Assembly (NCBI RefSeq): GCF_028613635.1
Contig: NZ_JAQRMY010000001.1
Span: 1,406,331 to 1,470,330, forward strand
Length of the DNA: 64,000 bases
Origin: Devosia sp. ZB163
GTDB taxonomy: Bacteria > Pseudomonadota > Alphaproteobacteria > Rhizobiales > Devosiaceae
Direction of reading: 5' to 3'
Below, piece by piece: positions 1 to 9,060 of the stretch. The notes below the pieces were generated by a model, which ran no database searches, had not been told where the DNA came from, and saw nothing but the letters and a program-made list of their open reading frames with translations. How positions within the stretch are numbered: the first letter of the stretch is position 1; every line of letters begins with the position of its first letter. The position numbers and the translations under genes were made by a program.

Positions 1-389
1 CCGTCCGTCGTGACCAGGTCGACCTTGGGGCTCGACGGCCAGCGCTGCAGCAGCGCATGCAGGATGCGCGCCGTGGTCGACTTCCCCACCGCCACCGATC
101 CGGCAATGCCGATGACGAAGGGCACCTTCGGCTCGTCCGTGTTCAGGAAGCGCTGCGACACCGTGTGGAGGTTCTGGATCGCCTCCACGTAGAATGAGAG
201 CAGTCGCGACAGCGGCAGGTAGGCCCGCTCTGCCTCGTCGAGCGAGATCGGGTCGGACAGCGAACGCAGACGCACCACGTCCTCGGCGGTGAGCGTCATC
301 GGCTCGTCTGCCCGCAGCGCTTCCCATTCGGCCTTGGTGAAACGGCGATAGGGCGTGCCGTCCCCGCCCTCGAGGAAGTCGCCGGTCAA
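1..389 (-). CDS. coaA: Pantothenate kinase (type I), N-terminal part, cut by window edge
   Basis: Type I pantothenate kinase phosphorylates pantothenate, the first step of coenzyme A synthesis. The reading frame on the minus strand gives about 129 codons before the window edge. A P-loop of the form GSVAVGKST lies at about residues 97-105, followed by DLVTTDG, both typical of prokaryotic CoaA. I place the start at a TTG (389-387) that overlaps the TGA stop of coaBC as TTGA, because the residues just downstream ([11 protein letters not shown]) look like a normal CoaA N-terminus and no ATG suits better. The overlap implies translational coupling with coaBC, so two steps of one pathway are co-expressed. 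The C-terminal roughly 60 percent lies outside the window. Confidence 0.85.
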   Translation of the reverse strand, partial: MTGDFLEGGDGTPYRRFTKAEWEALRADEPMTLTAEDVVRLRSLSDPISLDEAERAYLPLSRLLSFYVEAIQNLHTVSQRFLNTDEPKVPFVIGIAGSVAVGKSTTARILHALLQRWPSSPKVDLVTTD

Positions 390-1603
390 GCTCTTGCCTG
401 CCCGAGGCGATCGGCGATGACCTGCGCCAGCCGCTCGGCGACTTCGGCCTTGCCGAGTTCCGGCCAAGCCTCGGTGCTGTCCCGTGAGATCAGCGTCACC
501 TTGTTGCGGTCGCCGCCCATCACGCCCGTCTCCGCTGACACGTCGTTGGCGACGATCAGGTCGGCGCCCTTGCGGGCCAGCTTGGCCTGTCCGTTGGCCA
601 GCACGTCGTCCGTCTCCGCCGCAAAGCCGACGACGAGCGTCGGGCGCTGGCCGTGGTGGGCGATGGTGGCAAGGATATCCGGGTTCTCGACGAGGTCGAG
701 CACCGGCACCTTCGCGGCGCCCGGCACCTTCTTGATCTTGCCGCTCGCCGCTTCAGCGACCCGCCAGTCCGCCACCGCGGCCACGAATACCGCGCCGTCG
801 GCGGGCAGGGCGGCCTCTACCTCACTGAGCATTTCGCGGGCCGTTTCGACATGTACCGTCGTGACGCCCCTGGGATCGGCGATCGTCACCGGCCCCGTCA
901 CCAGCGTCACATCCGCCCCCAGCTTCGCCAAAGCAGCCGCGATTGCGTGGCCCTGCTTGCCCGATGAGCGGTTGGCGATGTAGCGCACCGGGTCGATCGG
1001 CTCATGCGTCGGCCCCGAGGTAACGACGAATTTCCGCCCCGCAAGCGGGCCGGGCGCACCCAGCAGGTCGACGACTGCGGCAAGGATCTCCGCCGGCTCC
1101 GCCATCCGGCCCTCGCCGGCTTCCCCCGCCTCGGCCATCTCGCCCCGGTTCGGACCGACGAAGCGCACGCCGTCGCCGGCGAGCGTTGCCCGGTTGCGCC
1201 GCGTCGCGGGATGCGACCACATCTTCGGGTTCATCGCCGGCGCGATCAGCACCGGCTTGTCGGTCGCCAGCAGCACCGCGCTTGCGAGATCATTGGCGGC
1301 CCCGGTCGCAAGCTTCGCCATCAGGTCGGCCGTCGCCGGCGCGACGACGATGAGGTCCGCCTCGCGCGACAGCCGGATGTGGCCGACATCGTGCTCGTCG
1401 TTGCGATCGAACAGGTCCGTGAACACGCGGTCTGCGCTGAGCGTCGCGACCGAAAGCGGCGTCACGAACTCCTGCGCCGCCGCCGTCATCACGCAGCGCA
1501 CCCGCGCGCCCTCGTCGCGCAGCCGGCGGATCAGCTCCAGCGACTTGTAGGCGGCAATACCCCCGCCGATGACAAGCAGGACGCGCCGATCTCTGAGCTT
1601 CAT
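386..1603 (-). CDS. coaBC: Bifunctional phosphopantothenoylcysteine decarboxylase / phosphopantothenate-cysteine ligase
   Basis: This cytosolic flavoprotein makes 4'-phosphopantothenoylcysteine and decarboxylates it to 4'-phosphopantetheine. The protein has 405 residues, the usual Dfp length. The N-terminal CoaC half starts with a flavin-binding stretch ([19 protein letters not shown]) and carries the substrate-recognition motif APAMNPKMW. The C-terminal CoaB half begins with [14 protein letters not shown] and includes a KIKK segment typical of the ligase. The ATG start at 1603 is the first in frame. It lies directly upstream of coaA with a 4-nt overlap, so both belong to a CoA operon read leftward. 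Nothing is unusual in the protein itself. Confidence 0.96.
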   Translation of the reverse strand: MKLRDRRVLLVIGGGIAAYKSLELIRRLRDEGARVRCVMTAAAQEFVTPLSVATLSADRVFTDLFDRNDEHDVGHIRLSREADLIVVAPATADLMAKLATGAANDLASAVLLATDKPVLIAPAMNPKMWSHPATRRNRATLAGDGVRFVGPNRGEMAEAGEAGEGRMAEPAEILAAVVDLLGAPGPLAGRKFVVTSGPTHEPIDPVRYIANRSSGKQGHAIAAALAKLGADVTLVTGPVTIADPRGVTTVHVETAREMLSEVEAALPADGAVFVAAVADWRVAEAASGKIKKVPGAAKVPVLDLVENPDILATIAHHGQRPTLVVGFAAETDDVLANGQAKLARKGADLIVANDVSAETGVMGGDRNKVTLISRDSTEAWPELGKAEVAERLAQVIADRLGQARA

Positions 1604-1722
1604 GGGCCGCTCGCCGTTACGACAATCTCGAGCAAGCCCTCTACACGAAGTCGGCCCCTGCGCCTACCCGAGCGTCAGTCTGAGAATCGTGTAGCTCTGT
1701 ATTGAGGTGAGGGGGATGTCGA

Positions 1723-2721
1723 ATGGTTGAGGTCATCGAGGTACGGTCCGTATCCAAGACCTACCAGCAGCCCAAGCGCTTCCCCGGTGTCCTCGGCGCG
1801 CTCAAATCGCTCGTCACGCCTGAGTACACCGAAGTAAAGGCGGTCGCCGACGTGAGCTTCGGCATCCGCAAGGGCGAGGCGGTGGGCTATCTCGGGCCAA
1901 ATGGCGCCGGCAAATCCACCATGATCAAGATGATGACCGGCATCCTCGTGCCGACATCGGGTTCGGTCAGCGTGCTTGGCTGCACGCCGCACGAAAGGCG
2001 CATGGAGATCGCCCGCCGGATCGGCGTCGTCTTCGGCCAGCGCAGCCAGCTCTGGTGGGACCTGCCGGTCGCGGACTCGTTCGAGCTGCACCGCCGCATC
2101 TACGACATCCCTGCCGCCCGCTACGCCGACAATCTCAGGCGCTTCGCCGAACTGCTCGAACTCGAACCCTTCCTCGACCGCGCGGTGCGGCAGCTCTCGC
2201 TCGGCCAGCGCATGCGCGCCGAGATCGTCATGGCCCTGCTGCACGACCCGCAGATCCTTTTCCTCGACGAGCCCACCATCGGCCTCGACGTCGTCGCCAA
2301 GGATGCCGTGCGCCGGTTCCTCGCCGAGGTTAACCGCGAGCGCGGCATCACCATCATCCTCACCACGCATGACCTGCAGGACATCGAGACCATCTGTCCC
2401 CGCCTGATCATGGTCGATCATGCACGGCTCGTTTTCGACGGCGAGCTGGGCCGGCTGCGCTCGGCGCTCGGCTCGGCCCGGCGGTTGACGCTGGAATTCA
2501 CCACCGATCCGGGGCCGCTCCCCCTCACGACGGCCGTCCTGACGGCCGACGACGGGCTGCTCAAGCACTACCGGATCGAACGGGACGACGTCTCCCTGGT
2601 CGATGTCCTGACCGAGGTCGGTCCGGGTCGCGAGATCAAGGACATCGCGCTGGAGGAGCCCAACATCGAGGAGGTGATCCGCACCTTCTACCAGCGCAGG
2701 AACACGGCGGTTCCCGCATGA
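1723..2721 (+). CDS. ABC-2 type exporter, ATP-binding protein
   Basis: ATPase of an ABC-2 type exporter of the NatA/DrrA kind, 332 residues. Walker A (GPNGAGKST) is at about 58-66, the signature LSLGQ at 159-163 and Walker B (ILFLDEP) at 179-185. The C-terminal 90 residues after the nucleotide-binding domain are typical of the group that pairs with DUF990-type permeases. It overlaps the next gene by ATGA, and both permeases of the transporter follow. The substrate is not revealed by sequence; ABC-2 systems of this type move drugs, lipids or polysaccharide. A G-rich stretch about 8 nt upstream of the ATG could serve as ribosome binding site. Confidence 0.93.
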   Translation: MVEVIEVRSVSKTYQQPKRFPGVLGALKSLVTPEYTEVKAVADVSFGIRKGEAVGYLGPNGAGKSTMIKMMTGILVPTSGSVSVLGCTPHERRMEIARRIGVVFGQRSQLWWDLPVADSFELHRRIYDIPAARYADNLRRFAELLELEPFLDRAVRQLSLGQRMRAEIVMALLHDPQILFLDEPTIGLDVVAKDAVRRFLAEVNRERGITIILTTHDLQDIETICPRLIMVDHARLVFDGELGRLRSALGSARRLTLEFTTDPGPLPLTTAVLTADDGLLKHYRIERDDVSLVDVLTEVGPGREIKDIALEEPNIEEVIRTFYQRRNTAVPA

Positions 2722-3512
2722 GCGCCTATCTTGCTTTCGCGCAGAGCGGCTTTCTCACCCAGCTCGCCTATCGCAACGAGGTGTGGGCCAACCTGTTTGG
2801 CAAGCTGGTGCAGGTCTTCGCCCGTGTCGCCATCTGGACGGCGATCTATGGTGGCGCCGGCGTCATCGGTGGCGTGAGCCTCGAGGAGATGGTGACCTAT
2901 GCGCTGCTCGGCGGCGCCGTCACGGGAGCCGCGCGCTACGAGACCGTCGTCGGCGGTATCGGCCACGCGCTTAGAACGGGCGACGTCGCCGTCTGGCTGC
3001 TGAAGCCTGTGCACTTCCCTCTCTATGTCATCGCCAGCGAAGTCGGCCGGGCCCTATACCGCTTTACCTTCCTCGTCGTCCCCACGGTGATCTTCGTCGC
3101 CCTGTTCTACGGCATGCTGCCGCCGGCGAGCTTCTTTCATGGCGCGATGTTCGTCGCCTACTGGGTGCTGGCGCTGGCCATCTTCTTCCTGATCGCAGCC
3201 TTGTTCGGACTGGTTGCCTTCTGGCTCCTGACTTCCTTCTCGCTCGAATGGCTGATGCAGGCGCTGCTCAACCTGCTGGCCGGCCAGTTGATCCCGTTCT
3301 GGTTCTTCCCTGAACCGCTCGGCGCGATTGCCCGGCAACTGCCCTTCGCCTGGATCGTCTACTACCCGTCGGCCGTCTGGCTCGGCCGCCTCTCGCCTGA
3401 AGAGTGCCTGGCCCAGTTCGGCATCGGGCTGGGCTGGGCCGCGGCGCTCGCCTTTGGGGTGTGGCTGCTGTGGCGGCGCGCCTCGGGCCGTGTCGTCGTG
3501 CAGGGAGGCTGA
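2718..3512 (+). CDS. ABC-2 type exporter permease, first subunit (DUF990-like)
   Basis: Integral membrane permease of 264 residues with about six hydrophobic segments and no ATPase motifs. The ATG overlaps the stop of the ATPase gene (ATGA), and a second, related permease follows four bases after its stop, so the three form one heterodimeric ABC-2 exporter. The N-terminal region (FLTQLAYRNEVWANLFGKL) resembles the DUF990/ABC-2_6 family, where two such permeases accompany one ATPase. Substrate unknown. No sign of damage. Confidence 0.88.
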   Translation: MSAYLAFAQSGFLTQLAYRNEVWANLFGKLVQVFARVAIWTAIYGGAGVIGGVSLEEMVTYALLGGAVTGAARYETVVGGIGHALRTGDVAVWLLKPVHFPLYVIASEVGRALYRFTFLVVPTVIFVALFYGMLPPASFFHGAMFVAYWVLALAIFFLIAALFGLVAFWLLTSFSLEWLMQALLNLLAGQLIPFWFFPEPLGAIARQLPFAWIVYYPSAVWLGRLSPEECLAQFGIGLGWAAALAFGVWLLWRRASGRVVVQGG

Positions 3513-3516
3513 GCCG

Positions 3517-4314
3517 ATGCGCCAGCTCCGTATCGCCCTTCGCCTCGTGCTGATGCAGATCCGCTCGCAGATGGAGTATCGCGGCGCGTTCTGGATCGAT
3601 CGCATCGCCCAGATCATCACCTACAGCAGCTCGCTGGCGGTGATCTGGCTGCTGGTCGACCGCTTCACCGAGCTTGCCGGCTGGCGTTGGCCGGACCTGC
3701 TGCTGCTCTACTCCTTCCATGTCCTCGGCTACGCAACCGGGGCAGCGATCAGCTTCACCCAGATGCGCGATCTCGAGGAGCGGGTGCGGCTGGGTACCTT
3801 CGACTCCCTCCTCACCAAGCCGATCAGCCCCTGGCTCTACATCGTCTTTTCAGGTTTCAACATCGGCTATGCCGGCCACATCCTCCTGGGCATCGCATTG
3901 ATGGTCTGGGCGCTCTGGATCGCGCCGGTCGACTGGTCCCTGCTGACCATCGCCTACTTCATCGCCAGCCTCCTCAGCGCGGCGATGGTGACTGCGGCAT
4001 TCCTGACCATGATCGGTCTCACCGCCCTGATCTGGGTCCGCTCGAACCACCTCTATTCGATCTTCTTCGGCTTCTGGGAGCTGACGCGCTACCCGCTCGA
4101 CATCTTCCCGGTGGGCATCCAGGGCGTGATGCTGACCATTGTGCCGCTCGCCTTCACCAGCTCGGTTCCCGTTGCCGTGGTTCTCGGCAAACAGGTGCCC
4201 CTGCTTGGCGACTGGGCGCCCGCACTGGCGCTTCTGGCGGGCCCCTTCTTCGTCCTGCTCGCGGTGCTATGCTGGCGCGAGGCCGTCAATCGCTACCAGG
4301 GCGCCGGCGGCTAG
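3517..4314 (+). CDS. ABC-2 type exporter permease, second subunit (DUF990-like)
   Basis: Second membrane subunit of the exporter, 265 residues with about six transmembrane segments. The ATG at 3517 was chosen because it lies four bases after the previous stop and gives the family-like N-terminus MRQLRIALRLVLMQIRSQ; the reading frame is open further upstream but overlaps the first permease. The protein shows the same layout as its neighbour (short charged N-terminus, WIDRIAQ segment, six hydrophobic spans). It closes the transporter operon; the following hydrolase gene starts 107 bp downstream and could be cotranscribed. Confidence 0.88.
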   Translation: MRQLRIALRLVLMQIRSQMEYRGAFWIDRIAQIITYSSSLAVIWLLVDRFTELAGWRWPDLLLLYSFHVLGYATGAAISFTQMRDLEERVRLGTFDSLLTKPISPWLYIVFSGFNIGYAGHILLGIALMVWALWIAPVDWSLLTIAYFIASLLSAAMVTAAFLTMIGLTALIWVRSNHLYSIFFGFWELTRYPLDIFPVGIQGVMLTIVPLAFTSSVPVAVVLGKQVPLLGDWAPALALLAGPFFVLLAVLCWREAVNRYQGAGG

Positions 4315-4421
4315 CCGCAACGCGCCGCGGACGCGCTGCAGGTTATTGGGATTCCTGGCTCATCCCCGGCGCGCCTCGGGGTGGCATCCTAGGCGCCCAC
4401 CAGCTGTTCATAGGGTCGTGC

Positions 4422-6128
4422 GTGTCGCAGGCATCTGCACAGGAACAGACATCGATACTGCGGCGCTTCCTCGGCGTGATCCGCTCGCACCTGTCGCTGC
4501 CCGGCCTCGCAGTTGGGGCTGTGTGCTTCGCGCTGTCGCTGACGCCCTCCCTGATCCCGCGAACATTTCTCATCCAGGGTGTGCTGGCCGGATGCGTGTT
4601 CGCAGTCGGTTATGCCGTCGGCGCCACTTTCGAGTGGCTCTGGTACTTCCTGCAGCTCAAGCCGCCCAAGGGGCGCCTGCGCTTCTGGCTCACGGCCATC
4701 ACCTCGGCCATCTGCACCGTGATCGTCGTTTTCTGCATGTCGCGCGCTGCCGAGTGGCAGAACTCGGTGCGCCTCGCCATGGGTGCCGAGCCGGTGCAGA
4801 CCGGCCACCCGATCCAGGTGCTGCTCGTCGCCATCCTGCCTGCGGTGGTGCTGATCACCCTCGGCACGCTCCTCGCCGTCGGCATCAACTTCGTCGCGCA
4901 TAAGCTCCGCAGGCTGGTTCCGCCGCGCGTCGCCATGCTGGTAAGCCTCGTAGTGGTGGGCTTCCTCGCGGCCACCCTGTTCAACGGCTTTCTGCTCAGG
5001 GGTGCCCTGCGCACGGCCGATGCCTTCTTCGAGCAGCTCGACGATGTCTCCTCTCGCTTCGTCGAACCACCGCCGACCAACCCCACGCAGTCAGGCAGCC
5101 CCCAGTCTCTGATCTCCTGGTCGACCATCGGCCGCGACGGCCGCAACTACGTGCAGACGGGTCCCGACAAGGCTGCCATCGAACAGCGCATCGGCCGGCC
5201 GGCCATGGAGCCGCTACGTGTCTCCGTGGGCATGCGTTCCGCGCCCACCGTCGAGGCGCGCGCCGCGCTGGCGCTGGCCGAGCTGAAGCGTGTCGGCGCC
5301 TTCGACCGCGACGTGCTTCTCGTGATTTCGCCGGTCGGCACCGGCTGGGTCGACCCCGCCGGCATGGATTCGCTCGAGTACCTGATGGCCGGCGACGTCG
5401 CGAGCGTGTCGCTGCAGTATTCCTATCTGCTGAGCCCGCTCTCGCTGCTGGTTGAGCCGGACTATGGCGGCGAGGCAGCCAAGGCCCTGTTCGACGCGGT
5501 CTACACCTACTGGACCGCGCTGCCGCACGACCGTCGTCCGCGCCTCTATCTCAACGGGCTCAGCCTCGGCGCTCACGCCTCGCAGAACTCGACGCAGATC
5601 CTCGACGTCCTGCGCGACCCCTACCAGGGTGCCCTGTGGGCTGGCCCGCCCTTCACCAGCCCGATCTGGCGGTGGGCTACGGCCAATCGCAACCCCGGCT
5701 CGCCGGAATGGCGGCCTCAGGTGAGCGACGGCGGCACCTTCCGCTTCTCCAACCAGGGCGACGGTCTCGCCGATCCCAGGGGCAAGCCCTGGGGGCCGAT
5801 CCGCATCGGCTTCCTGCAGTATGCCAGTGACCCCATCGTCTTCTTCGATCCGCGCACCCTTTACCGCGAGCCCGACTGGATGAAGGGCGAGCGCGGACCG
5901 GATGTGTCCAAGGAACTGACCTGGTACCCGATCGTCACCCTGTTCCAGCTCGGCATGGACATGGCGCTGGCGCTCACCTCGCCGCTCGGTCACGGCCACG
6001 TCTACGCCCCGGCCGACTACATCGATGCCTGGATGGTGCTGGTCGAGCCCACCGGCTGGGATGCCGAAAGCCTTTCCCGCCTCAAGAGCGAGATGACCCG
6101 CGAGTTCGAGGAAAAGGAGAAGCAATGA
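4422..6128 (+). CDS. Membrane-anchored alpha/beta-hydrolase (Abhydrolase_9 type)
   Basis: Predicted alpha/beta-hydrolase of 568 residues with an N-terminal membrane domain of about four to five hydrophobic segments (residues ~25-195) and a C-terminal catalytic domain. The nucleophile elbow NGLSLGAHAS places Ser381 in a GxSxG motif. This two-part architecture matches the family annotated as DUF2319 / alpha/beta-hydrolase family 9, whose substrates are unknown. I start it at a GTG at 4422; the frame is open upstream to 3687, but that part is a shadow of the permease gene. It is coupled by ATGA to a second membrane-anchored hydrolase and follows an ABC-2 exporter, which suggests a lipid or other hydrophobic substrate at the membrane (inference). 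Confidence 0.82.
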   Translation: MSQASAQEQTSILRRFLGVIRSHLSLPGLAVGAVCFALSLTPSLIPRTFLIQGVLAGCVFAVGYAVGATFEWLWYFLQLKPPKGRLRFWLTAITSAICTVIVVFCMSRAAEWQNSVRLAMGAEPVQTGHPIQVLLVAILPAVVLITLGTLLAVGINFVAHKLRRLVPPRVAMLVSLVVVGFLAATLFNGFLLRGALRTADAFFEQLDDVSSRFVEPPPTNPTQSGSPQSLISWSTIGRDGRNYVQTGPDKAAIEQRIGRPAMEPLRVSVGMRSAPTVEARAALALAELKRVGAFDRDVLLVISPVGTGWVDPAGMDSLEYLMAGDVASVSLQYSYLLSPLSLLVEPDYGGEAAKALFDAVYTYWTALPHDRRPRLYLNGLSLGAHASQNSTQILDVLRDPYQGALWAGPPFTSPIWRWATANRNPGSPEWRPQVSDGGTFRFSNQGDGLADPRGKPWGPIRIGFLQYASDPIVFFDPRTLYREPDWMKGERGPDVSKELTWYPIVTLFQLGMDMALALTSPLGHGHVYAPADYIDAWMVLVEPTGWDAESLSRLKSEMTREFEEKEKQ

Positions 6129-7618
6129 CCGGCTCTTCCGAACGCCCCTGGCTCAACCTCGTCGGCGGCCTGCTGCTGACGGTAGGCGGGCTGATCGCCG
6201 CGCGGGCAGTGGAGCTGCCGTCCGGTGGCCTGATCGAGGGCACCGGCGGCATCCCGTGGGTGCCGCTCCTGCTTGGGCTCTTCCTGTGCGGGAGCTTCAG
6301 CTGGTGGCTGTTCGTCGGCCGCAGGCAGAAGCCGAGCCTTCTGCGCGGGGCGCTGGCCGGAATCCTCTGCGGCATCCTCGCCTATCCGGTGGTGCTGCTC
6401 ATCGCCGAGCTCGTCCGCCGCCCGCCCCCGGGCATCGGCATCCTGCGACGCCTGCTCACCGCTCTCGAAGTCAGCGCCTTCGCCCTGGCGACGACCGGCT
6501 TTGCCGCCATGTTCACCATGGCCATTGCTGGCGCCGTCTGCGCGCTCATCCTGCGCCGCGTCTATCCACGCCGACTGCGCAGCGTCCGGGAGACCGCCGG
6601 CCGGCTCATCTGGGGGCTGGCCGCGGCCGCCGGCGTCGTGGCGCTGGTGCTGCTCGCCGGCTTCACCTGGCTGACGCTCCTGCCTCTCGACAAGCGCGGG
6701 CTGACCGAACCGCACGTCCTTGCGGCGCCGATGAACCACGAGCAGGCGCTCGCGGCCTACCAGGCCGTGCTGGCTGAGGAAGCGAAGCTGCCCCTCAATC
6801 CGCGCTGCGCGTCCAAGCTCCTCACCCACGGCCAGCGCGAGGCCCAGACGATCGTCTTTCTGCACGGCGTGACCAACTGTCCCGCCCAGGCCGACGAACT
6901 TGCACCCAAGCTGCTCGGCCTCGGCTACAACGTCTACGTGCCTCGCCTCCCCGGGCACGGCATGGCGGACCAGATGACCGACGCGCTGGTTCCGATCACC
7001 GCCGAGGAATACGTCGCCGCGACCGAGGCGGCGATCGAGATCGGCCACGGCCTTGGCGACGAAGTCATCGTGGTCGGACTATCGGCCGGCGGCGCCCTGA
7101 CCATGTGGAGCGCGCAGTACCGCGCCGACGTCCGGAGCACGGTGGCGATGGCAGCCTTTCTCGGGCCCAACCTGGTGCCCGCCTGGGCCAACCGCGCCGC
7201 GACCAACCTGCTGCTGATCCTCCCCAGCACCATGTTCACCTGGAACCCGCTCGAGCCGCTGGGCCCGCCCGAAATGGACTATGCCTATCCGCGCGTACCG
7301 ACGCGTGCGCTGGGCCAGTTCATGCTTATCGGCGAGGTCGTCGCCGACAGCGCGCGCGCGGTCCCGCCCCTGGCGCAGGGGCTCGGCGTCATGGTCAACG
7401 AAGCCGATTTCGCCGTGAACAACGCGCTCGCCAAGAACATCGCCAAGGACTGGGAGCGGCACGGCCGTGAGGTGGATCTCAAGATCCTGCCCGTCTCGAT
7501 GCGGCTGCTGCACGATCTCATCGATCCGCGCCAGGCCGACGCCAACACCGAACTGGCCTACAGCCTGCTGCTCGAGATGCTGCCCCCGCGACCCGCCTGC
7601 GCTGGGACGCCCTGCTAG
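6125..7618 (+). CDS. Membrane-anchored alpha/beta-hydrolase
   Basis: A 497-residue protein with about five hydrophobic segments in the first 190 residues, followed by an alpha/beta-hydrolase domain. The sequence IVFLHGVTNCP (about 243-253) is the usual oxyanion-hole HG region and GLSAG (318-322) holds the probable nucleophile Ser320. The fold resembles carboxylesterase/lysophospholipase proteins, but the enzyme is unrelated in sequence to its upstream neighbour outside the shared plan of membrane domain plus hydrolase. Its ATG overlaps the upstream stop (ATGA), so the two are made together. It ends near the convergent HdeD-like gene. Substrate unknown. Confidence 0.82.
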   Translation: MTGSSERPWLNLVGGLLLTVGGLIAARAVELPSGGLIEGTGGIPWVPLLLGLFLCGSFSWWLFVGRRQKPSLLRGALAGILCGILAYPVVLLIAELVRRPPPGIGILRRLLTALEVSAFALATTGFAAMFTMAIAGAVCALILRRVYPRRLRSVRETAGRLIWGLAAAAGVVALVLLAGFTWLTLLPLDKRGLTEPHVLAAPMNHEQALAAYQAVLAEEAKLPLNPRCASKLLTHGQREAQTIVFLHGVTNCPAQADELAPKLLGLGYNVYVPRLPGHGMADQMTDALVPITAEEYVAATEAAIEIGHGLGDEVIVVGLSAGGALTMWSAQYRADVRSTVAMAAFLGPNLVPAWANRAATNLLLILPSTMFTWNPLEPLGPPEMDYAYPRVPTRALGQFMLIGEVVADSARAVPPLAQGLGVMVNEADFAVNNALAKNIAKDWERHGREVDLKILPVSMRLLHDLIDPRQADANTELAYSLLLEMLPPRPACAGTPC

Positions 7619-7664
7619 ACGGCGCCGCTGGTCGGGACGCGAGGACGGGAAGCGGGCTCGGGGA

Positions 7665-8237
7665 TCAGTGTGCCTGCCTGGCGCCCAGCGACTGGCTGCT
7701 CGACATCCAGCTCTTGATGATCTGGACGAGGCCGAACACCAACACCAGCACGCCGCCGATCTGCATGATCAGCAGGGCCCCGCTGAGCGGCAGCAGCAGT
7801 AGCAGCACGCCGAGCGCCACATAGATCAGCGCCCCGACGACGGTGCTCCAGATCGGCGGGTACTCCTTGTGGTAGCGCGCCAGCATGTAGAGTTCGATGA
7901 CGCCCACCGCGATCGCGCCCAGGCCGATGGTCGTCGCGAGGAAGGTGGGTGTGAGCACGGAGGCGAGCAGCGGGCTGAAGAGCACGGCGAGCCCGGCGAC
8001 GACTGCCAGCCCCCCGCGCGTCATGCTGAGCCAGAACGGCCAGTGCGACTCGAGTCCATAGTTCTGGCTCGCCAGCGCCCCCAGCACGCCATCGACGATC
8101 AGCAGGCACCCGCCGACGACGAGCGCGAACTTCAGCGCCACCGTCGGGTAGACGAGGGCGAGTACGCCGGCGACGACGAGCAGTACGCCGCGTAGCAGGT
8201 TGATGGTGATCGCAAGTCGCTTGTTCGTGATTTTCAT
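7665..8237 (-). CDS. HdeD family acid-resistance/DUF308 membrane protein
   Basis: A 190-residue membrane protein made of six hydrophobic segments with little else, the layout of HdeD/DUF308 proteins. Escherichia coli HdeD is linked to acid resistance at high cell density; outside enterics the role is unknown. The ATG at 8237 is preceded by GGAGAAGGA and is a better start than the upstream in-frame TTG at 8255. It is the last of four leftward genes (PLDc_N-SHOCT, AraC regulator, ExoD, this gene), and the gap of about 100 bp before it leaves room for its own promoter. Confidence 0.85.
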   Translation of the reverse strand: MKITNKRLAITINLLRGVLLVVAGVLALVYPTVALKFALVVGGCLLIVDGVLGALASQNYGLESHWPFWLSMTRGGLAVVAGLAVLFSPLLASVLTPTFLATTIGLGAIAVGVIELYMLARYHKEYPPIWSTVVGALIYVALGVLLLLLPLSGALLIMQIGGVLVLVFGLVQIIKSWMSSSQSLGARQAH

Positions 8238-8342
8238 GTCCTTCTCCGACCTCAACGCACCACCCCGGACCTGGCCGGATTGTAGGCGCAGGCGCCGCCT
8301 GGCGTGATGGCTCCGCGTCCCACCGACAGGTGGGGAATCCCG

Positions 8343-9050
8343 TTATCGACCCGGCGCACTGCCTGATGCGCCCTGGGCGGCCGTGCCGGCATCCTCCCCC
8401 TCTATGTAGTCGGTGATCGACAGGCCGAGGATCACCAGCAGCCAGACCGTGATCCCGCTGATGATGATGCCGATCAGGACGATGGCTGCTCCTGCAAGCA
8501 CCACGATGCCGTCGTGGTTGAGGATGCCGACGCAGAGGACCGCCAGCCCGATCGAGGGCAGCATGTTGGTGAGCGGAATCGGGGGCAGCATGAAGATACC
8601 GGCCACCACGCCGATCACGGCCACCACGGGCAGCGCCGCCTCACCGGTCAGCACCCGCCAGCGCGGCGACGAGATCCTGGCCGCAAAGGTCGCGAGCCTC
8701 TGCAGCGCGTCGAGCAGCTTGAGCACGATCTTGACCGGCAGGCGTAGCCGTCCGAGCGCTCCGGGAAGCGCCATCTCCCGCCCGAGCAGCAGCGATACGG
8801 ACATGGCGATGATGATGAGCGCCATGACGAAGTTGTAGCCGGGCGGGGCGGGGATGAGGTTCAGCAGCGAGAACATCAGGATCGCAATGACATGCGATCG
8901 CGGTCCCACGAGCTTGAGCACGTCGTTGCATGTCAGCGTGGCGTCCGGCTCATCGGCCGCGTGCCTGAGCCGGGCGATGACCTCCGCGACAACGGTTTCG
9001 ATGGGGTCCTCAGCGGACGACATGGGCTCGGCCCTGGTTGTGTCCGCCAT
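8343..9050 (-). CDS. ExoD family exopolysaccharide synthesis protein
   Basis: Membrane protein of 235 residues resembling rhizobial ExoD, which affects exopolysaccharide production and alkaline tolerance by an unknown mechanism. The N-terminal 55 residues are soluble and end in LVGPRSHVIAILMFSLLNLIPAPPG (read here as two adjoining motifs), a conserved ExoD entry into the first membrane span; four hydrophobic segments follow. The ATG at 9050 gives the normal length; the open frame upstream to 9476 lies inside the AraC gene. It follows the AraC-type regulator by 10 bp, so the two are probably cotranscribed and the regulator may control it (inference). Confidence 0.85.
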   Translation of the reverse strand: MADTTRAEPMSSAEDPIETVVAEVIARLRHAADEPDATLTCNDVLKLVGPRSHVIAILMFSLLNLIPAPPGYNFVMALIIIAMSVSLLLGREMALPGALGRLRLPVKIVLKLLDALQRLATFAARISSPRWRVLTGEAALPVVAVIGVVAGIFMLPPIPLTNMLPSIGLAVLCVGILNHDGIVVLAGAAIVLIGIIISGITVWLLVILGLSITDYIEGEDAGTAAQGASGSAPGR

Positions 9051-9060
9051 CTGCCGCCCT

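Noticed and set aside
3687-4421. Upstream extension of the first alpha/beta-hydrolase gene
   Set aside because: This part is the frame-shifted shadow of the second permease; the protein becomes family-like only after the GTG at 4422.
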